Positions 25,136 to 35,745 of a stretch of 64,000 nucleotides of DNA are shown here, piece by piece. The position numbers and the translations under genes were made by a program. The first letter of the stretch is position 1. Each line of letters begins with the position of its first letter. Below the pieces are notes generated by a model, which did no database searches, had not been told where the DNA came from, and worked only from the letters and a program-made list of their open reading frames with translations. Origin of the DNA: Spirogloea muscicola (taxonomy: Eukaryota > Streptophyta > Zygnematophyceae > Spirogloeales > Spirogloeaceae); NCBI GenBank assembly GCA_009602725.1, contig WELB01000028.1, positions 541,715 to 605,714 of the forward strand. The letters are read 5' to 3'.

Positions 25136-25466
25136 CCAAATGACGGAAGGAGCCTAAAGCTGCTATGTCAGAACGGTTGTAGGATGGCCCACTCAGTAGC
25201 TACGAGTGAGGAGGCAAGCGCTTAGGACCGCTGTAAGGACATAGACAGACGCATGCGGTGGCAGGACACAAGACCCGGAGGCACCGAGCCGGGAGACGGT
25301 GTCGAGGGGAGGCGCCCGGCGCCCGCCGCTCGGCCAGCGCGGGGGGCGACAGCACGTGGCCGGCAGCCCTGCCGGCCCTACGTGCGCACGTGGGAGGAGA
25401 GCCCCGGGCCGCCGTAGCTTCCCTAGAAGAATGGCGCGCCCTGAGAGAAGATGCCCGTCCACCTCC

Positions 25467-26070
25467 GCAACGGGGTCCCTCGGACGCGGCGTGTCGATCT
25501 TGGTCGGCGTCCCCCTGGGAGGTGGCAAGCGGCTTCTCATGGACGTCGTCCTAACCGACAGCTTCCGGACGAAGGGCCCCGTAACTTCTGAGACCGGCTA
25601 TGCCGTGAAGGTGGCCGAACAGAAGAAGTTGCACAAGTACAAGGACCACCCGGCGGGTGATACCTTTTACCCCCTGGCCATGGACATCCATGGGTGTTAC
25701 GGGGGTCGGTGGTCCTCGTTACTTTCGCTGCTGGCATCTCAAGCTGACCAGCGGCGCCGGGAACAGGGTGCAGCCCTTCCCGGTGGCTCGGTGCCTTTGG
25801 GTCTTGTGTCCTGCTACCGTATGCGTTTGTCTATGTCGCTACAGCGTTCCCAAGCGCTTGCTTTGCATCGCCGCGCTGGTCGTGCCCTTGCAGCAGCCTC
25901 TGGCTTGCGCAGCGGGGTTGCTATTCCTCCCCTCAGCTCATCTGACTTCCTACTGCTGACACGGGGTTACTAAGAGCGCCCTGGCTGTCTAGCCTGTGGC
26001 TCCGTCATGAACACCTGTATGCATCTGGCTGGCTTTCACAGCCGCTCTTTTAATATCAGCAGCCGCTTTC
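25467..26070 (+). mobile_element. Retroelement copy with the longest intact C-terminal ORF plus tail
   Basis: The best-preserved copy of the family. The frame ending at 25973 encodes, in order, KRLLMDVVLTDSF, then AVKVAEQKKLHKYKDHPAGD, TFYPLAMDIHGCYGGRWSSL, CYRMRLSMSLQRSQALALHR, RAGRALAAASGLRSG and SSSDFLLLTRGY-stop. The DVV...K-x-KY...PLAxDxHGxxG pattern resembles the PD-(D/E)XK-like domain that follows the reverse transcriptase in some non-LTR retroelement proteins. This is inferred from the motif pattern only, and no reverse transcriptase is present here. The tail after the stop carries a GGCTGGCTTTCACAGCC hairpin (about 26030-26047). Frames upstream of 25467 are GC-rich and uncertain. Confidence 0.65.
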
Positions 26071-26750
26071 CGAGAAGAGGGGCTAGCAAAGCCAGCCCAG
26101 AAAAGAATGGACAACGTCCGCAGGCCTCAAAGGCCACAAAACGGTGCCCGGAAAGACAAAACTACACACCAATAATGATGCAGATGGATGCTCAGTAACC
26201 ACGAGTGAGCAACAGCAAATCAGAGTAACTCGAAGCAGGAAAAGCGGCACTCCGCCGAGAGAAGGGCTCGCCCATTGAGGATAGGGGCTGGAAGCCGAGA
26301 CCCTTGAGGCAGCAGGCATAGCGCGGCCAGCGCGCGTGTGGACCGGTGAAGCGCTGGAACGAGACCGCCAGCCTCATACGAAATACCTGGGCGAGGGAGC
26401 CGGCAGCGTTGAAGCCTGGCAAACCCGGCCGCCGCTTGCCGCTCGATGGCCTGCCAAGCAAGCCGCTGGAGGAGATCCAACCAGCCACTGCCGAAGGCCC
26501 CGTGAACGTCAATGGCCAGGGCCGCGAAGACATCGCCTGGAGGGTGGTCTGCGTACTTGCCTAGAAGCTGCAGGCGCACGCGCGCGGCCCGCCTCGCCTC
26601 TCTTGCGCCGTCCGATGCGGCATCGCTCGATACGGCGGCTCCCGCTTCTGGAGACCCTTTCCCCCCCCAGCCGGTGACGGCAGCACGGCCAACCGTCCCC
26701 AGCCGGCCCCCCCGGGCGATTTGCCGAGGGAGCCTCAGGAGCGCCACGAG
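26070..26750 (-). mobile_element. Retroelement copy, minus strand, with short tail insert
   Basis: Read on minus from about 26750: a basic, GC-rich lead, then LLGKYADHPPGDVFAALAID, VHGAFGSGWLDLLQRLAWQA and FNAAGSLAQVFRMRLAVSFQ, ending SSYSDLLLLTRGY-stop at 26192. Between LAVSFQ and the end, a short stretch encoding QPLSSMGEPFS replaces the usual AAASG. That stretch is the terminal piece of a family tail, so a very short insert seems to have entered the frame. From about 26070 to 26125 lies the GGGGCTAGCAAAGCCAGCCC hairpin tail of another copy. The far 5' end (26560-26640) is similar to sequence upstream of the second GST gene. Confidence 0.65.
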
Positions 26751-27020
26751 AAGCGCCGACCAAATCCCCCCACCCCCCCCACCCGTGGCACATTTTCCCG
26801 AAATGATAGAAAGTGCTCTTCTCCAGATGCTCGCTCACCCGCCCCCCCTCGGCGCTCCTGGCCCTCCATGACTACGTATAAAGCTTGCCCCTCCATACTT
26901 GCGTACAAGACGTGCCCCTCTCCCCCTCCTCCTCCACAGCAGCGCCCGCCAAGCCCAGCCCAGCCCCTGATCCGCCAAGCCCCACTCATCTTCGCCAAGG
27001 CCCACCACCAGCTGCTCGCC

Positions 27021-28501
27021 ATGGCGCTCATCACCATCTACGGCCACCCCATCTCGACGCACGTCCGGCGCGTCCTCACCGCCGCATACGAGAAGGGCCT
27101 CACTGAGCAGGACATTGTGCTGCAGCCGGTCAACATCTTCGAGTTGAAACACCGGGAGAGCGAGTATCTCGAGAAGCAAGCAAGTGGACCTGCTCTGTAG
27201 TCCTCAGCAGCGCCCGTGGGGGTGGCCACTCTGCAATGTGCAGCTTGGCCTAGATGCTCTCTGCTTACCCGCCTTGGAACATCTGCGAGCACTTGAGCTA
27301 GCTCCTCTCCCGATTGAGCTTGTCATCTGACAATCGTCATACTGGAGGAGCCAACATTGATATATTCGTCTTCCTCCGTGCAGCCATTCGGCCTTATCCC
27401 AGTCATGGAGGACGGGCAATTCATGCTCTATGGTCAGTTCCCTTTTCCTACATGATGTCTTACATCACACTGAGGGTAGTAGGGGGTTGAGGGTTGAGGG
27501 GGTAGTACATATAGCCCATGAATGTGCAGGTGGTTACATGGACAAGGACCGTGGTACATTGTAGACTTGCTTACGCTCGTTCCAATAATTAATCCAACTT
27601 GATGTGTGTGGACAGAGTCCAGGGCAATCGCAAGATACATCGCTGAGAAGTATGAGGGCCAAGGGACCGACCTGCTCGGCTCCAACCTAGAGGAAAGGGC
27701 TCTGGTCGAGCAGTGGCTTCAGGTGGAAGGCCAGGAGTTCAACAAACACATCTCTATCATCGTGCGGGAGCTGGTGAGCTTTTGACTCTGCCCGGTTGCC
27801 CACCAAGCTGCAGGTCACCGTCTGATGCGTTGGACGTATGCCGAGGTCGGTATCTCTAATCGTTCCTGCAGGTAGCTGGTCAGAAAGAGTCTTCAGATTG
27901 TTGTCCTTATGTCTGCCTCCCATGGCACAGCAAACCTGCCAAGCTCGGTGCTCTGCATCACCCATATTACTGCGTCAAGCATAGACTCTAGAGAGTTGCC
28001 TTGTCTCCTGCAGGGCTTCAAGAAAGCGGTTGGGCCACCTCTGTTCCCTGAAGAGGTGAACGACTGGCTGGCCACCGACGCACAACAAAAACTTGAAAAA
28101 GTGCTGGACGTCTATGAGAAGCACTTGGCAAAGCACGAGTATCTTGCACTGGACAGGTTCACGTGAGTGTCTCTGTCCCACTCAAGCAGCTTGGGCAGCC
28201 CCCGACGCAAAGGGAACCTAATCTAGATAGCTAGTACTGAGCTTCTTGTCGAGATTGCTGGAGCAAGCTATTTGTTGTTCTGTGAGCACCACTTTGATAT
28301 AAAGTCCACTGGGCTGTCATGCATCCTGGACTGACACTTGCTTATCGTACTGGCAGCATGGCTGATCTTTCGCATATACCATTCACGGATTACCTGTTCA
28401 AGTTGGCCAAGAAGGGTGACCTTATCGAGAGCAGACCCAACGTCAATGCATGGTGGAAGCGCATAAGTAGCCGTCCTTCTTGGATGAAGGCTGATGCCTA
28501 A
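27021..28501 (+). CDS. Glutathione S-transferase, phi-like, copy 1
   Basis: Conjugates glutathione to electrophiles or reduces peroxides in the cytosol. Exons: 27021-27179, 27384-27432, 27616-27773, 28014-28162 and 28357-28501; 660 nt, 219 aa, normal for a GST. The N-terminal thioredoxin-fold domain has IYGHPISTHVRRVLTAAYEK, where a Ser near residue 12 is the likely catalytic residue of a phi-type site. It also has PFGLIPVMEDG and the Glu-Ser pair of YESRAIARYIAEKY that holds the glutathione gamma-Glu. The all-helical C-terminal domain has KLEKVLDVYEKHLAKHEYLA and the N-capping motif in FTMADLSHIPF. The first intron starts with GC (AAGCAA|gcaagt), while the sister copy has GT at the same place. 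The gene is intact and sits among retroelement fragments. Confidence 0.93.
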
Positions 28502-29560
28502 ACGACGAAGGGGCTCGTCCACATCTACCTGGCGACAGTTTGTGGTTGAAGCTCTCCGAATAGCAAAACGAGCAGCTGGTACTACGTACCTGCTCATTGA
28601 CCTGTGTAACATTGAGTCCTCCTTACCGAGATTTTGCATGTCAAAGAGTCTTACGGTCACAGTGGCTGGTGCTAGTCAAGCATGAGCTTACTAGAGCTTG
28701 CACTCCTTTTTCAAACTCTGTGCAACTTTTGTACTTTGTGGCAACCTGCTCTTTCCTGTTATGCTGGCATATGAAAAACATGGCTCCTACGGGCAACCAT
28801 AGCCATGAGAAGCCCACCGGAAGACACCCAAAGAGCCTCTAGGTATAGCTTGTCCGCAAAGACTGCAAAGATTAGAAACTCAGTAAAGACTGCAGACACT
28901 GCACAAACCACACACCAACAACTAAGCATAAGAAAGTTACTGGAAGGCAGATCAGTCGAGAGCACCGGCGTTGTCTTAAGTGCCACGAGTCACAAAGTTG
29001 TGCAAACTGTTCTTCAATAAGGTCTCAGTAATCTTCAGATAGTGCACTTCCTTGCGCTGAGCCGTGGTTACCAAGCCGGTATACAGAATCCTCATGGAGA
29101 GGGGCAAGGCTCAGAAGTACATGCATTTCTGTCTTATGCCCTTGCTTTGCGCAAACTCGGCCGCAGGGAATGCTGCTTTACACAGAAGAGGTACCGTAGG
29201 TTCAAAGCTCGAGCACTCTCACAATAACATACGTTGTCATACATACGAATTGGAACCAGGCAGTGATAGTGCGGAAAGGAGCAGTCTGACATTTGCTCGC
29301 TGAAAGCTGCCAGCACAGAAGATTCTGAAGAGGCTACACAATCCTTCACACTCAGAAGGCTGCTGCCACCTGATGTTACAGGATGAGCGCAAACCAGCAG
29401 CATTTGCCCGCAGTGACCAAGAAGGTGTCACATGAGCATGAAACGTGGCTGAGTACAAGGTGTTGAGCCTGGTCCTGCCGGAGCAGCTCGTTAATATGGT
29501 GATCCAGGGCCCCACTGCTTGCTCCCACATGCTTGTTGAGCCTCGGTACTGGCCACTCAC
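28502..29560. other. 3' flank of GST copy 1
   Basis: About 1.06 kb with no recognisable gene. It has a close counterpart downstream of GST copy 2, so it belongs to the duplicated unit. Short ORFs here and in the sister copy do not match each other in frame, which argues against coding. Confidence 0.5.
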
Positions 29561-29880
29561 AATCATGGCCGCACCCAAAAGAAGCAGCGCTCCCAATGGG
29601 GGCGAGGGCTGTAAAAAGCCAGCTCACAGAAGACCGAACAAGGTCCAGAGAAGCTGAGAAAAATGTGGAGACCAATGAGGGTGCCTGCACAGCCAGCAGT
29701 CGCAAGTCGGAGAGACCAGCAGCAGCAAAGTAAAAATCTAAGTCTTTCAAAGGGCAGGGAGAAGGTGCGCGGTGCGCATGAAATTTATATAAGGAGGCCA
29801 ATTCTAGCCTTACAAAATTCCTGTTTACGGGGTAATGAGCTGGCTAAGGAGACACTAACATCCCCGAGTGAGCACATGCA
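29560..29880 (-). mobile_element. Retroelement tails, minus strand
   Basis: Two tail types in the same orientation. From 29565 to 29660 lies a CCCAATGGGGGCGAGGGC...AAGCCAGC hairpin tail. It is followed by a snippet encoding LSDLRLL of the family C-terminus (29700-29735). From about 29750 to 29870 lies the tail type without hairpin (GAGAAGGTGCGCGGTGCGCATG...GGAGGCCAATTC). No coding part beyond a few residues. Confidence 0.6.
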
Positions 29881-29937
29881 TGTCTGACAAGCTAAGCTGA
29901 GGAGCCAGACCACCATCGTGGAAGCCATTAGTTTGGG

Positions 29938-30540
29938 CTAATGCACGCCCAGCACGCTGGTGTATCGCGAGTGCCTAGGAGCGCTGTAGACTCGAAGATA
30001 GCCGCATTCAATGATGGCTTGCGGGACGCCAGAATGCCCTAAGCTACCAACTCGACTACTTTGGCGGGCATCGACAGGCAGTCCAGGCGATGGAGGAGGG
30101 GAGACCACTTCGTACCGTAGCCGCCGTATATGTCCATGGCGCATGGGAAGAAGTCGCCCCGGGGGTGGTCATTATAGTGCCTCTCCTGCTTCCTTTTGGC
30201 GTGATGTGTCGCCCAACCTGGCACAGTCGGTGTGGGTGCCCCTGGTTGGAATGCGTCGAAGAGAACGACGTCGAGGAGAAGACGAGGCCCACCACTCCGG
30301 GGGGTGGCCACCACATCCAGACGCCTGACGTAAGGCCTGCCACGCTTCTGGAGCACCGGCATGATGCCCGGCACCTCCATGGCTGCATGATAACCTGCCT
30401 CGCGCATAAAGCCATACATTGCGTCTCTGAGAAGATTGTGGGAGGCATTTCATTCACTTCCCTCAAAACATCGAAGCATGTGGGCTGCCAGCGATATCTC
30501 ATCCTCCGAATGATGGCCACGGCCACATTCACACTGTCCA
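29938..30540 (-). mobile_element. Retroelement copy, minus strand, frameshifted
   Basis: This copy preserves the most N-terminal part of the shared segment: VRRLDVVATPRSGGPRLLLD, VVLFDAFQ, then THHAKRKQERHYNDHPRGDF, FPCAMDIYGGYGTKWSPLLH. The frame that carries these blocks stops at 30039. The rest of the C-terminus (QAIIECGYLR..., SRYTSVL) continues in another frame, so the copy is broken by a frameshift. The pattern of a hydrophobic strand with D, then a K-rich helix, then PxAxDxxGGxG is the basis for suggesting a nuclease-like fold. Confidence 0.65.
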
Positions 30541-30639
30541 ATGCCAGCCAAACAAAGTGGAGGGAGGCCGAGGTGGTGGACGACAGCCGTCCGGAAGTAA
30601 TAGCGCTTCTATATTGACTTGTAGTCGGAGAGCCGAAGC

Positions 30640-31000
30640 GAAAAACAAGAAGAAAGCGGCTGCTGATTCAAAAAGAGCGGCTGTAAGAGGCCAGCCAGAT
30701 GCATACAGGTGTTCATGACGGAGCCACCAGGCTAGGCAGACATGGCGCTCTTAGTACCCCGGTGTCAGCAGTAGGAAGTCAGATGAGCTGAGGGGAGGAA
30801 AAGCGACCCCGCTCCGCATGCCAGAGGCTGCTGCAGGGGCGCGACCGGCTCGGCGGTGCAAAGCAAGCGCTTGGGACCGCTGTAGGGAAAATGCATGCGG
30901 TAGCAGGACACAAGACCCGAAGGCACCGAGCCTCCAGAGGTGCCACACACAGCCGGGTGGTCCTTGTACTTGTGCAACTTGAAAGACGGAGAGCCGAAGA
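30640..31000 (-). mobile_element. Short retroelement copy and tail, minus strand
   Basis: Encodes only the last ~80 residues: LALHRRAGRAPAAASGMRSG, then SSSDFLLLTPGY-stop (30763-30765). The tail continues to lower coordinates with the AGAGCGGCTGTAAGAGGCCA hairpin (30677-30700). It is very similar to the tail pieces at 24196-24425 and 44385-44580, which defines one tail subfamily. Confidence 0.7.
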
Positions 31001-31220
31001 CAATACACTACCAATCAGCTACCCCACACACAACCGCAGATGGAAGCTCAGTACCCGCGAGTGAGCAGAGAGAAAGACGGTTGGGGAGACGGTGTCGAGG
31101 TGACTCGCCCGGCGCCCGTCGCTCCGCCAGCGTCTAGCGCCGGCTAGCGCGGGCGGCGGCAGCCGGGGGCCGGGCGCACTGCCGTCCCCACGTGCGCACG
31201 TGGGGTGAGCCCCGAGGCTT
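31000..31220. other. GC-rich mosaic between repeat fragments and GST unit 2
   Basis: It contains a block (31085-31140, GGAGACGGTGTCGAGG...GCCAGCG) also found at 25293-25340 near the best-preserved element copy. It is therefore probably an upstream piece of the same element. No gene. Confidence 0.4.
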
Positions 31221-31723
31221 GCGAAGCTTCGTCGGAAGCTGCCGGCGCGTGCGCGCGCCCTCTCCGCCTTTTGTGCGCCGTCCGATGTGGAGCGCGGGCC
31301 CCGCGGCGCCGCCCGATGCGGCGGGTCTCCCGCTTCTGGAGACCCCCCACCCCGGTTTGTGACGGCAGGCTCGGCTCAAACTCCCCCCCCACGCATACCC
31401 CCTGGGGGCGATTGCAGCAGGAGCCGGAGAACCACGACAGGTGCCAACCAAATCCCCCCCACCCCCCCCCCCCCCATGCTTATAACGGAATTTCTTCAAT
31501 CCCGTGGCACTTTCCCAGAAAGAATAAAGAGTGCTTTTCCAGATGCTCGCCCACCCGCCCCCAGCCTCCCTTCGGCGCTCTGGCCCTCCATAACTGCGTA
31601 TAAGGCTTGCTCCTCCGTAACTTCGTACAAGACTTGCCCCAACCTCCCTCCTCCCCAGCAGCGCCCGCCAAGCCCAGGCCCGATCCGCCAAGCCCCACCA
31701 CCTTCGCTCGCCAGCAGCGTGCC

Positions 31724-33267
31724 ATGGCGCCCATCACCCTCTACGGCCACCCCATCTCGGTGCACGTCCGGCGCGTCCTCACCACTGCGTACGAGAAGGG
31801 CCTCACCGAGCAGGACATTGTGCTGCAGCCGGTGGACATATTCGAGATGAAGCACAGGGAGGGCGAGTTTCTCGAGAAGCAAGTAAGTGAACCTGCTCTG
31901 TTGTCCTCAGCAGCGGCCATGGGGGTTGCCACTCTGCAATGTGCAGCTTGGCCTAGATGCTCTCTGCTTACCCGCCTTGGAACATCTGCAAGCACTTGAG
32001 CTAGCTCCTCTCCGATTGAGCTTGTCATCTGAGAATCTTCATACTGGAGGAGCCAACAATAATTTAGTCGTCGTCCTCCGTGCAGCCATTCGGCCTTATC
32101 CCAGTCATGGAGGACGGGCAATTCATGCTCTATGGTCAGTTCCCTTTTCCTACATAATGTGTTACATCACACTACTGAATCATTACACAAGTGAAGCTGC
32201 ACGCGTGTGTGCAACTGCATTGATAAAGCAGCCAGTGTTCTTGAGCAGCGATGCCTGATGCAGGTTGATGTGTAGTATATATTGCCCATGAATGTGAAGG
32301 TGATTACATGGACAAGGCCGTGGTACATTGTGACTTGCTTACGCTCGTTGCTACTTACAGTCCGTCTTGATGTGTGTGGACAGAGTCCAGGGCGATCGCA
32401 AGGTACATCGCTGAGAAGTATGAGGGCCAAGGGACCGACCTGATTGGCTCCAACCTAGAGGAACGGGCTCTGGTCGAGCAGTGGCTTCAGGTGGAAGGCC
32501 AAGAGTTTAACAAGCACGTTTCTATCATTGTGCGGGAGCTGGTGAGCTTTTGACTCTGCCCAATTGCCCACCAAGCTGCAGGTCACTGTCTGATGCAGTG
32601 GACATATGCCTAGGTCGGTATTTCTGGTTGTTCCTGCAGGTAGCTGGTCAGAAAGAGTCTTCAGATTGTTGTCCTGATGTCTGCCTATCATGGCACAGCA
32701 AACCTGCCATGCTCGGTGCTCTGCATCACCCAGTATGACTGCGTCAAGCATAGACTCTAGAGAGTTGCCTTGTCTCCTGCAGGGCTTCAAGAAAGCGGTA
32801 GGGCCACCTCTGTTCCCTGAAGAGGTGAACGACTGGCTGGCCACCGACGCACAACAAAAACTTGAAAAAGTGCTGGACGTCTATGAGAAGCACTTGGCAA
32901 AGCACGAGTACCTTGCACTGGACAGGTTCACGTGAGTGCCTCTGTCCCACCCAAGCAATTTGGGCAGCACCTGACACAAGGGAATGCCACATACTAGTAC
33001 TAAGATTCTAGAGTCTGCTGGAGCATGCTTATTGTTGTCCTATGAGCATCATTCTGAATGAAACTCCACCTTTACTGGGCTGTCGTGCACCCTGGACTGA
33101 CAGCTGCTTATCGTACTGGCAGCATGGCTGATCTTTCGCATCTACCATTCACGAATTACCTGTTCAAGTTGGCCAAGAAGGGTGACCTAATTGAGAGCAG
33201 ACCCAATGTCAATGCATGGTGGAAGCGCATAAGTAGCCGTCCTTCTTGGAAAAAGGCTGATGTCTAA
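31724..33267 (+). CDS. Glutathione S-transferase, phi-like, copy 2
   Basis: Same exon lengths as copy 1 (31724-31882, 32086-32134, 32384-32541, 32783-32931 and 33123-33267), giving 219 aa. The proteins differ at only a few positions, such as APITLYGHPISVHVRRVL versus ALITIYGHPISTHVRRVL, and a C-terminal KKADV versus MKADA. The putative catalytic Ser, the PFGLIPVMEDG block and the ESRAIARYIAEKY glutathione-binding block are all kept. The first intron has a standard GT donor (AAGCAA|gtaagt). Equal exon lengths, an intact frame and conserved residues suggest that both copies are functional. Differences in the upstream 300 bases could give different expression, but nothing in the sequence proves it. 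Confidence 0.93.
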
Positions 33268-34520
33268 ATGACGGAGGTGCTCGCTGGATGTGCACCTGGC
33301 GACAGTTTGTGCTTGAGGCTCTCTAAATTGCAAATAGAGCAGCTGGCATTATGTACCTGCTCATTGGCCTGTATAACACTGAGTCCTTGTTCTCGAACTT
33401 TTGCACGTCAAAGAGTCTCACTCTCACAGTAAATGGTGCTAGTCAAGCATGAGATTAGCAGAGCTTCCACTCCTTTTTCATGCTCTGTGCGACTTGTACA
33501 TGTTGTAGCAACCTGCTCTTTCCTGTTGTTCTGGCATGAAGAATACATGGCACCTACAGGCAATTATGGTTGTAAGAAGCCCGCAGGAAGACACCCAAAG
33601 AACTTCTAGAATATATAGCTGGTCGCAAAGACTGCAAAGACTAGAAACTCAATCAAGACTGCACAGACTGCACAGACCACACACGAACAAACAACCCTAT
33701 AAAAGATACTGGATGGCAGAGCAACTCCTCAAAGGCAGAGCCCTTTAAGGAGAGCACCGGTGTCGTGTCAAGTGCCACGAGACACAAACTCGTGCAGAGT
33801 GTTCTTCACGAAGGTTTCAGTGATCTTCAGATAGTGCACTTCCTTGTGCTGAGCCGTGCTTCCCAAGCCGGTTTCAACAATGCTGATGGAGAGGGGCAAG
33901 GCTCAGAAGTACATGCACTTCTATGTTATGCCCTTGCCTTGCGCAAAGTCGGATGCTGAGAATGCTACTTTGCACAGAAGAGGCACTATAGGTCCAAACT
34001 TCGATCACTTCACAATAGAATACATAGTCATACATTCGCATGGGAACCAGGCAGTATTGGTGCAGTAAGGAGCAGTCTGAGACTTGCTCGCTGAAAGCTG
34101 CCAGCACAGAAGACTCTGAAGAGGCTGGTCCTTCACACAGGTCCTTGACACCCAAAAGGCTGCAGCCCACTGATTTGACCGGATGAGCGCAAACCAGCAG
34201 CAGTCACCGACCGTCACCAAGAGGGTGCCACATCAGAGCAGGGGAGTTGGCTAAGTACAAGGTGCAGAGCCTGGTCAAGCTGGAGCAGCTCGTTCATTGA
34301 TAAGGTGATCCAGGGCCCCACTGCTTGCTTCCACATGCTTATTGCGGCACCCCCGCACTGGCCACTTACAATCATGGCTGCACCCAAAAGTAGCAGCACT
34401 CCCAAGGTGGGCGAGGGCGAGGGCCAGCCCACAGAAGACTGAACAAGGTCCAGAGGAGCCGGGAAATTTGTGAGGACCACTGAGGGTGCCTGCTCAGTCA
34501 GCAGTCGCAAGTCGGAGAGA
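33268..34520. other. 3' flank of GST copy 2
   Basis: About 1.25 kb of noncoding sequence parallel to the flank of copy 1. It ends in a retroelement tail (hairpin GGGCGAGGGCTGG...CCAGTCC near 34557-34580). No gene seen. Confidence 0.45.
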
Positions 34521-34539
34521 CTATTAGCAGGAAAGAAAA

Positions 34540-35345
34540 AGTCAAGTCTTCCAGATTGGGCGAGGGCTGGAAAGCCAGTCCGAGAAGCTGCTTAGCAGGG
34601 GTTACTGACTTTCCCGTTGCGTCGTCTTGTGTAGCTGTGTCATTTTTCGTGTAGGCATCTTTTTGGCTCTTTGGGTTTTGTCCATTCTTTTCGGGCTGGC
34701 CTCCTCTTCTCTATGGGCGCGCACTTTCTTCTTTCCGAATAGAATGGACAAGGTCCGAAGGGGCCGGGAAGTGCTGAAAGCAGCAAGCAAGTAGGAAAGG
34801 AGTTGCCCGGCCTAACCTGGAGGCAGCAGCCATAACACTGAGAAACAGCTCTTTCATAACACTGGGGCTATAAGCTGTAAAGGCTGCGCATGCAGCAGCA
34901 AACGCCGCTCGTGGCAAGGAGGCCAAGTACGCCAAACACGCTGACCACCCGGCTGGGGACGAGTTCGTACCCCTGGCCGTGGATGTGCACGGGGCTCTCG
35001 GGTGCCAGTGGCTCGACCTGCTGGCCAGGCTTGCGCAACGCGCTGTGTCCCGCAGGCCAGGTGAGCAGGCTGACTTCAATGCCGCTGGCTCGTTGGCCCA
35101 AGTCTATCGCATGCGACTAGCTGTATCCTTTAACTCGCGATACACCAGCGTGCTGGTCGTGCATTAGCCCAGGCTAATGGCTTCCGTGGTGGTGGTTTGG
35201 CGCCTCAGTATAGCTTGTCAGTCATGCATGTGCTCACTCCGGGATACTAGTGTCCTCCTTAGCCGGCTCATAACCCAGTTAACCGGACATTTGTAAGGCT
35301 AGAATTGGCCTCCCTTTCAGTTTGATGCGCACCGCGCGCCTTCTC
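34540..35345 (+). mobile_element. Retroelement tails and a chimeric truncated copy
   Basis: A tail on plus (34600-34740, with TTTTGTCCATTCTTTTCGGG and an end CGCGCACTTTCTTC) abuts a short opposite-strand tail piece. A copy follows from about 34915: YAKHADHPAGDEFVPLAVDV, HGALGCQWLDLLARLAQRAV, FNAAGSLAQVYRMRLAVSF. At 35128 the frame jumps into NSRYTSVLVVH, a piece of the subfamily seen at 29938-30010. The copy is therefore a join of two subfamilies. Its tail is the type without hairpin (to about 35345, ending GCGCGCCTTCTCTC). Confidence 0.65.
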
Positions 35346-35745
35346 TCCATCAGCGATCCCTGGCCCACGCTTTGCACCTGCGTGCTGGCCGTGCTCTCGC
35401 TGCTGCCTCTGGCTTTCGTCAGGGGGATTGTTTTCCACCAGCTAGTCTTTCGGATTTGCGGCTCCTCACTCGGTGTTATGCCCACGCCGTCCACACGCGA
35501 GCAGGCCGTGCTATGGCCGCCGCCTCTGGGTCTCGGCGCAGTGCCTCTTTCCCTGCAGCGAGCTACTCAGACCTGATGTTGCTCACTCGTGGGTACTGAG
35601 CTTCCCTCTGCACCGTCTATGTGTTCTGCAGTGTTCTGTGGTGTAGTCCATTTTCCGGCTCCTCTTTCTTTGGCTTTGGCCATTGTCCATTCTTTTTTGG
35701 GCTGGCTTTGCCAGCCCCTCTTCTCTATGGGCGCGCACTTCCTCC
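35345..35745 (+). mobile_element. Two retroelement C-termini fused head to tail, plus tail
   Basis: One open frame encodes LHLRAGRALAAASGFRQG, SLSDLRLLTRCY and then, with no stop, AHAVHTRAGRAMAAASGSRR, SASFPAASYSDLMLLTRGY-stop (35597-35599). The second copy thus begins exactly where the stop of the first should be. The tail 35600-35745 includes a TTGTCCATTC...GGGCTGGCTTTGCCAGCCCC hairpin and ends CTATGGGCGCGCACTTCC. This is a direct view of one truncated copy joined to the end of another. Confidence 0.7.

Larger units (their letters stand above)
26560..29740 (+). repeat. Duplicated unit 1, containing GST copy 1
   Basis: This segment is strongly similar to 31220-34540. Shared features include the GCGCCGTCCGATG block, an oligo-C run (26756-26785) and an AGTGCTCTTCTCCAGATGCT-like leader. 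The GST gene with all intron positions is shared, and so is at least 1 kb of 3' sequence. That includes a GGATGAGCGCAAACCAGCAG block near 29382 (34182 in the second copy) and a retroelement tail. The offset between gene starts is 4,703 bases. Edges are estimates by eye. Confidence 0.75.
31220..34540 (+). repeat. Duplicated unit 2, containing GST copy 2
   Basis: Counterpart of 26560-29740. It has the same leader blocks, a longer oligo-C run (31456-31487), the same five-exon GST gene and the same 3' flank to about 34540. Introns are also similar, with local differences (for example 27470-27540 versus 32165-32290). Both units begin in retroelement-like sequence. Unequal exchange between dispersed repeats is one way to form such a tandem copy (inference). 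Confidence 0.75.
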
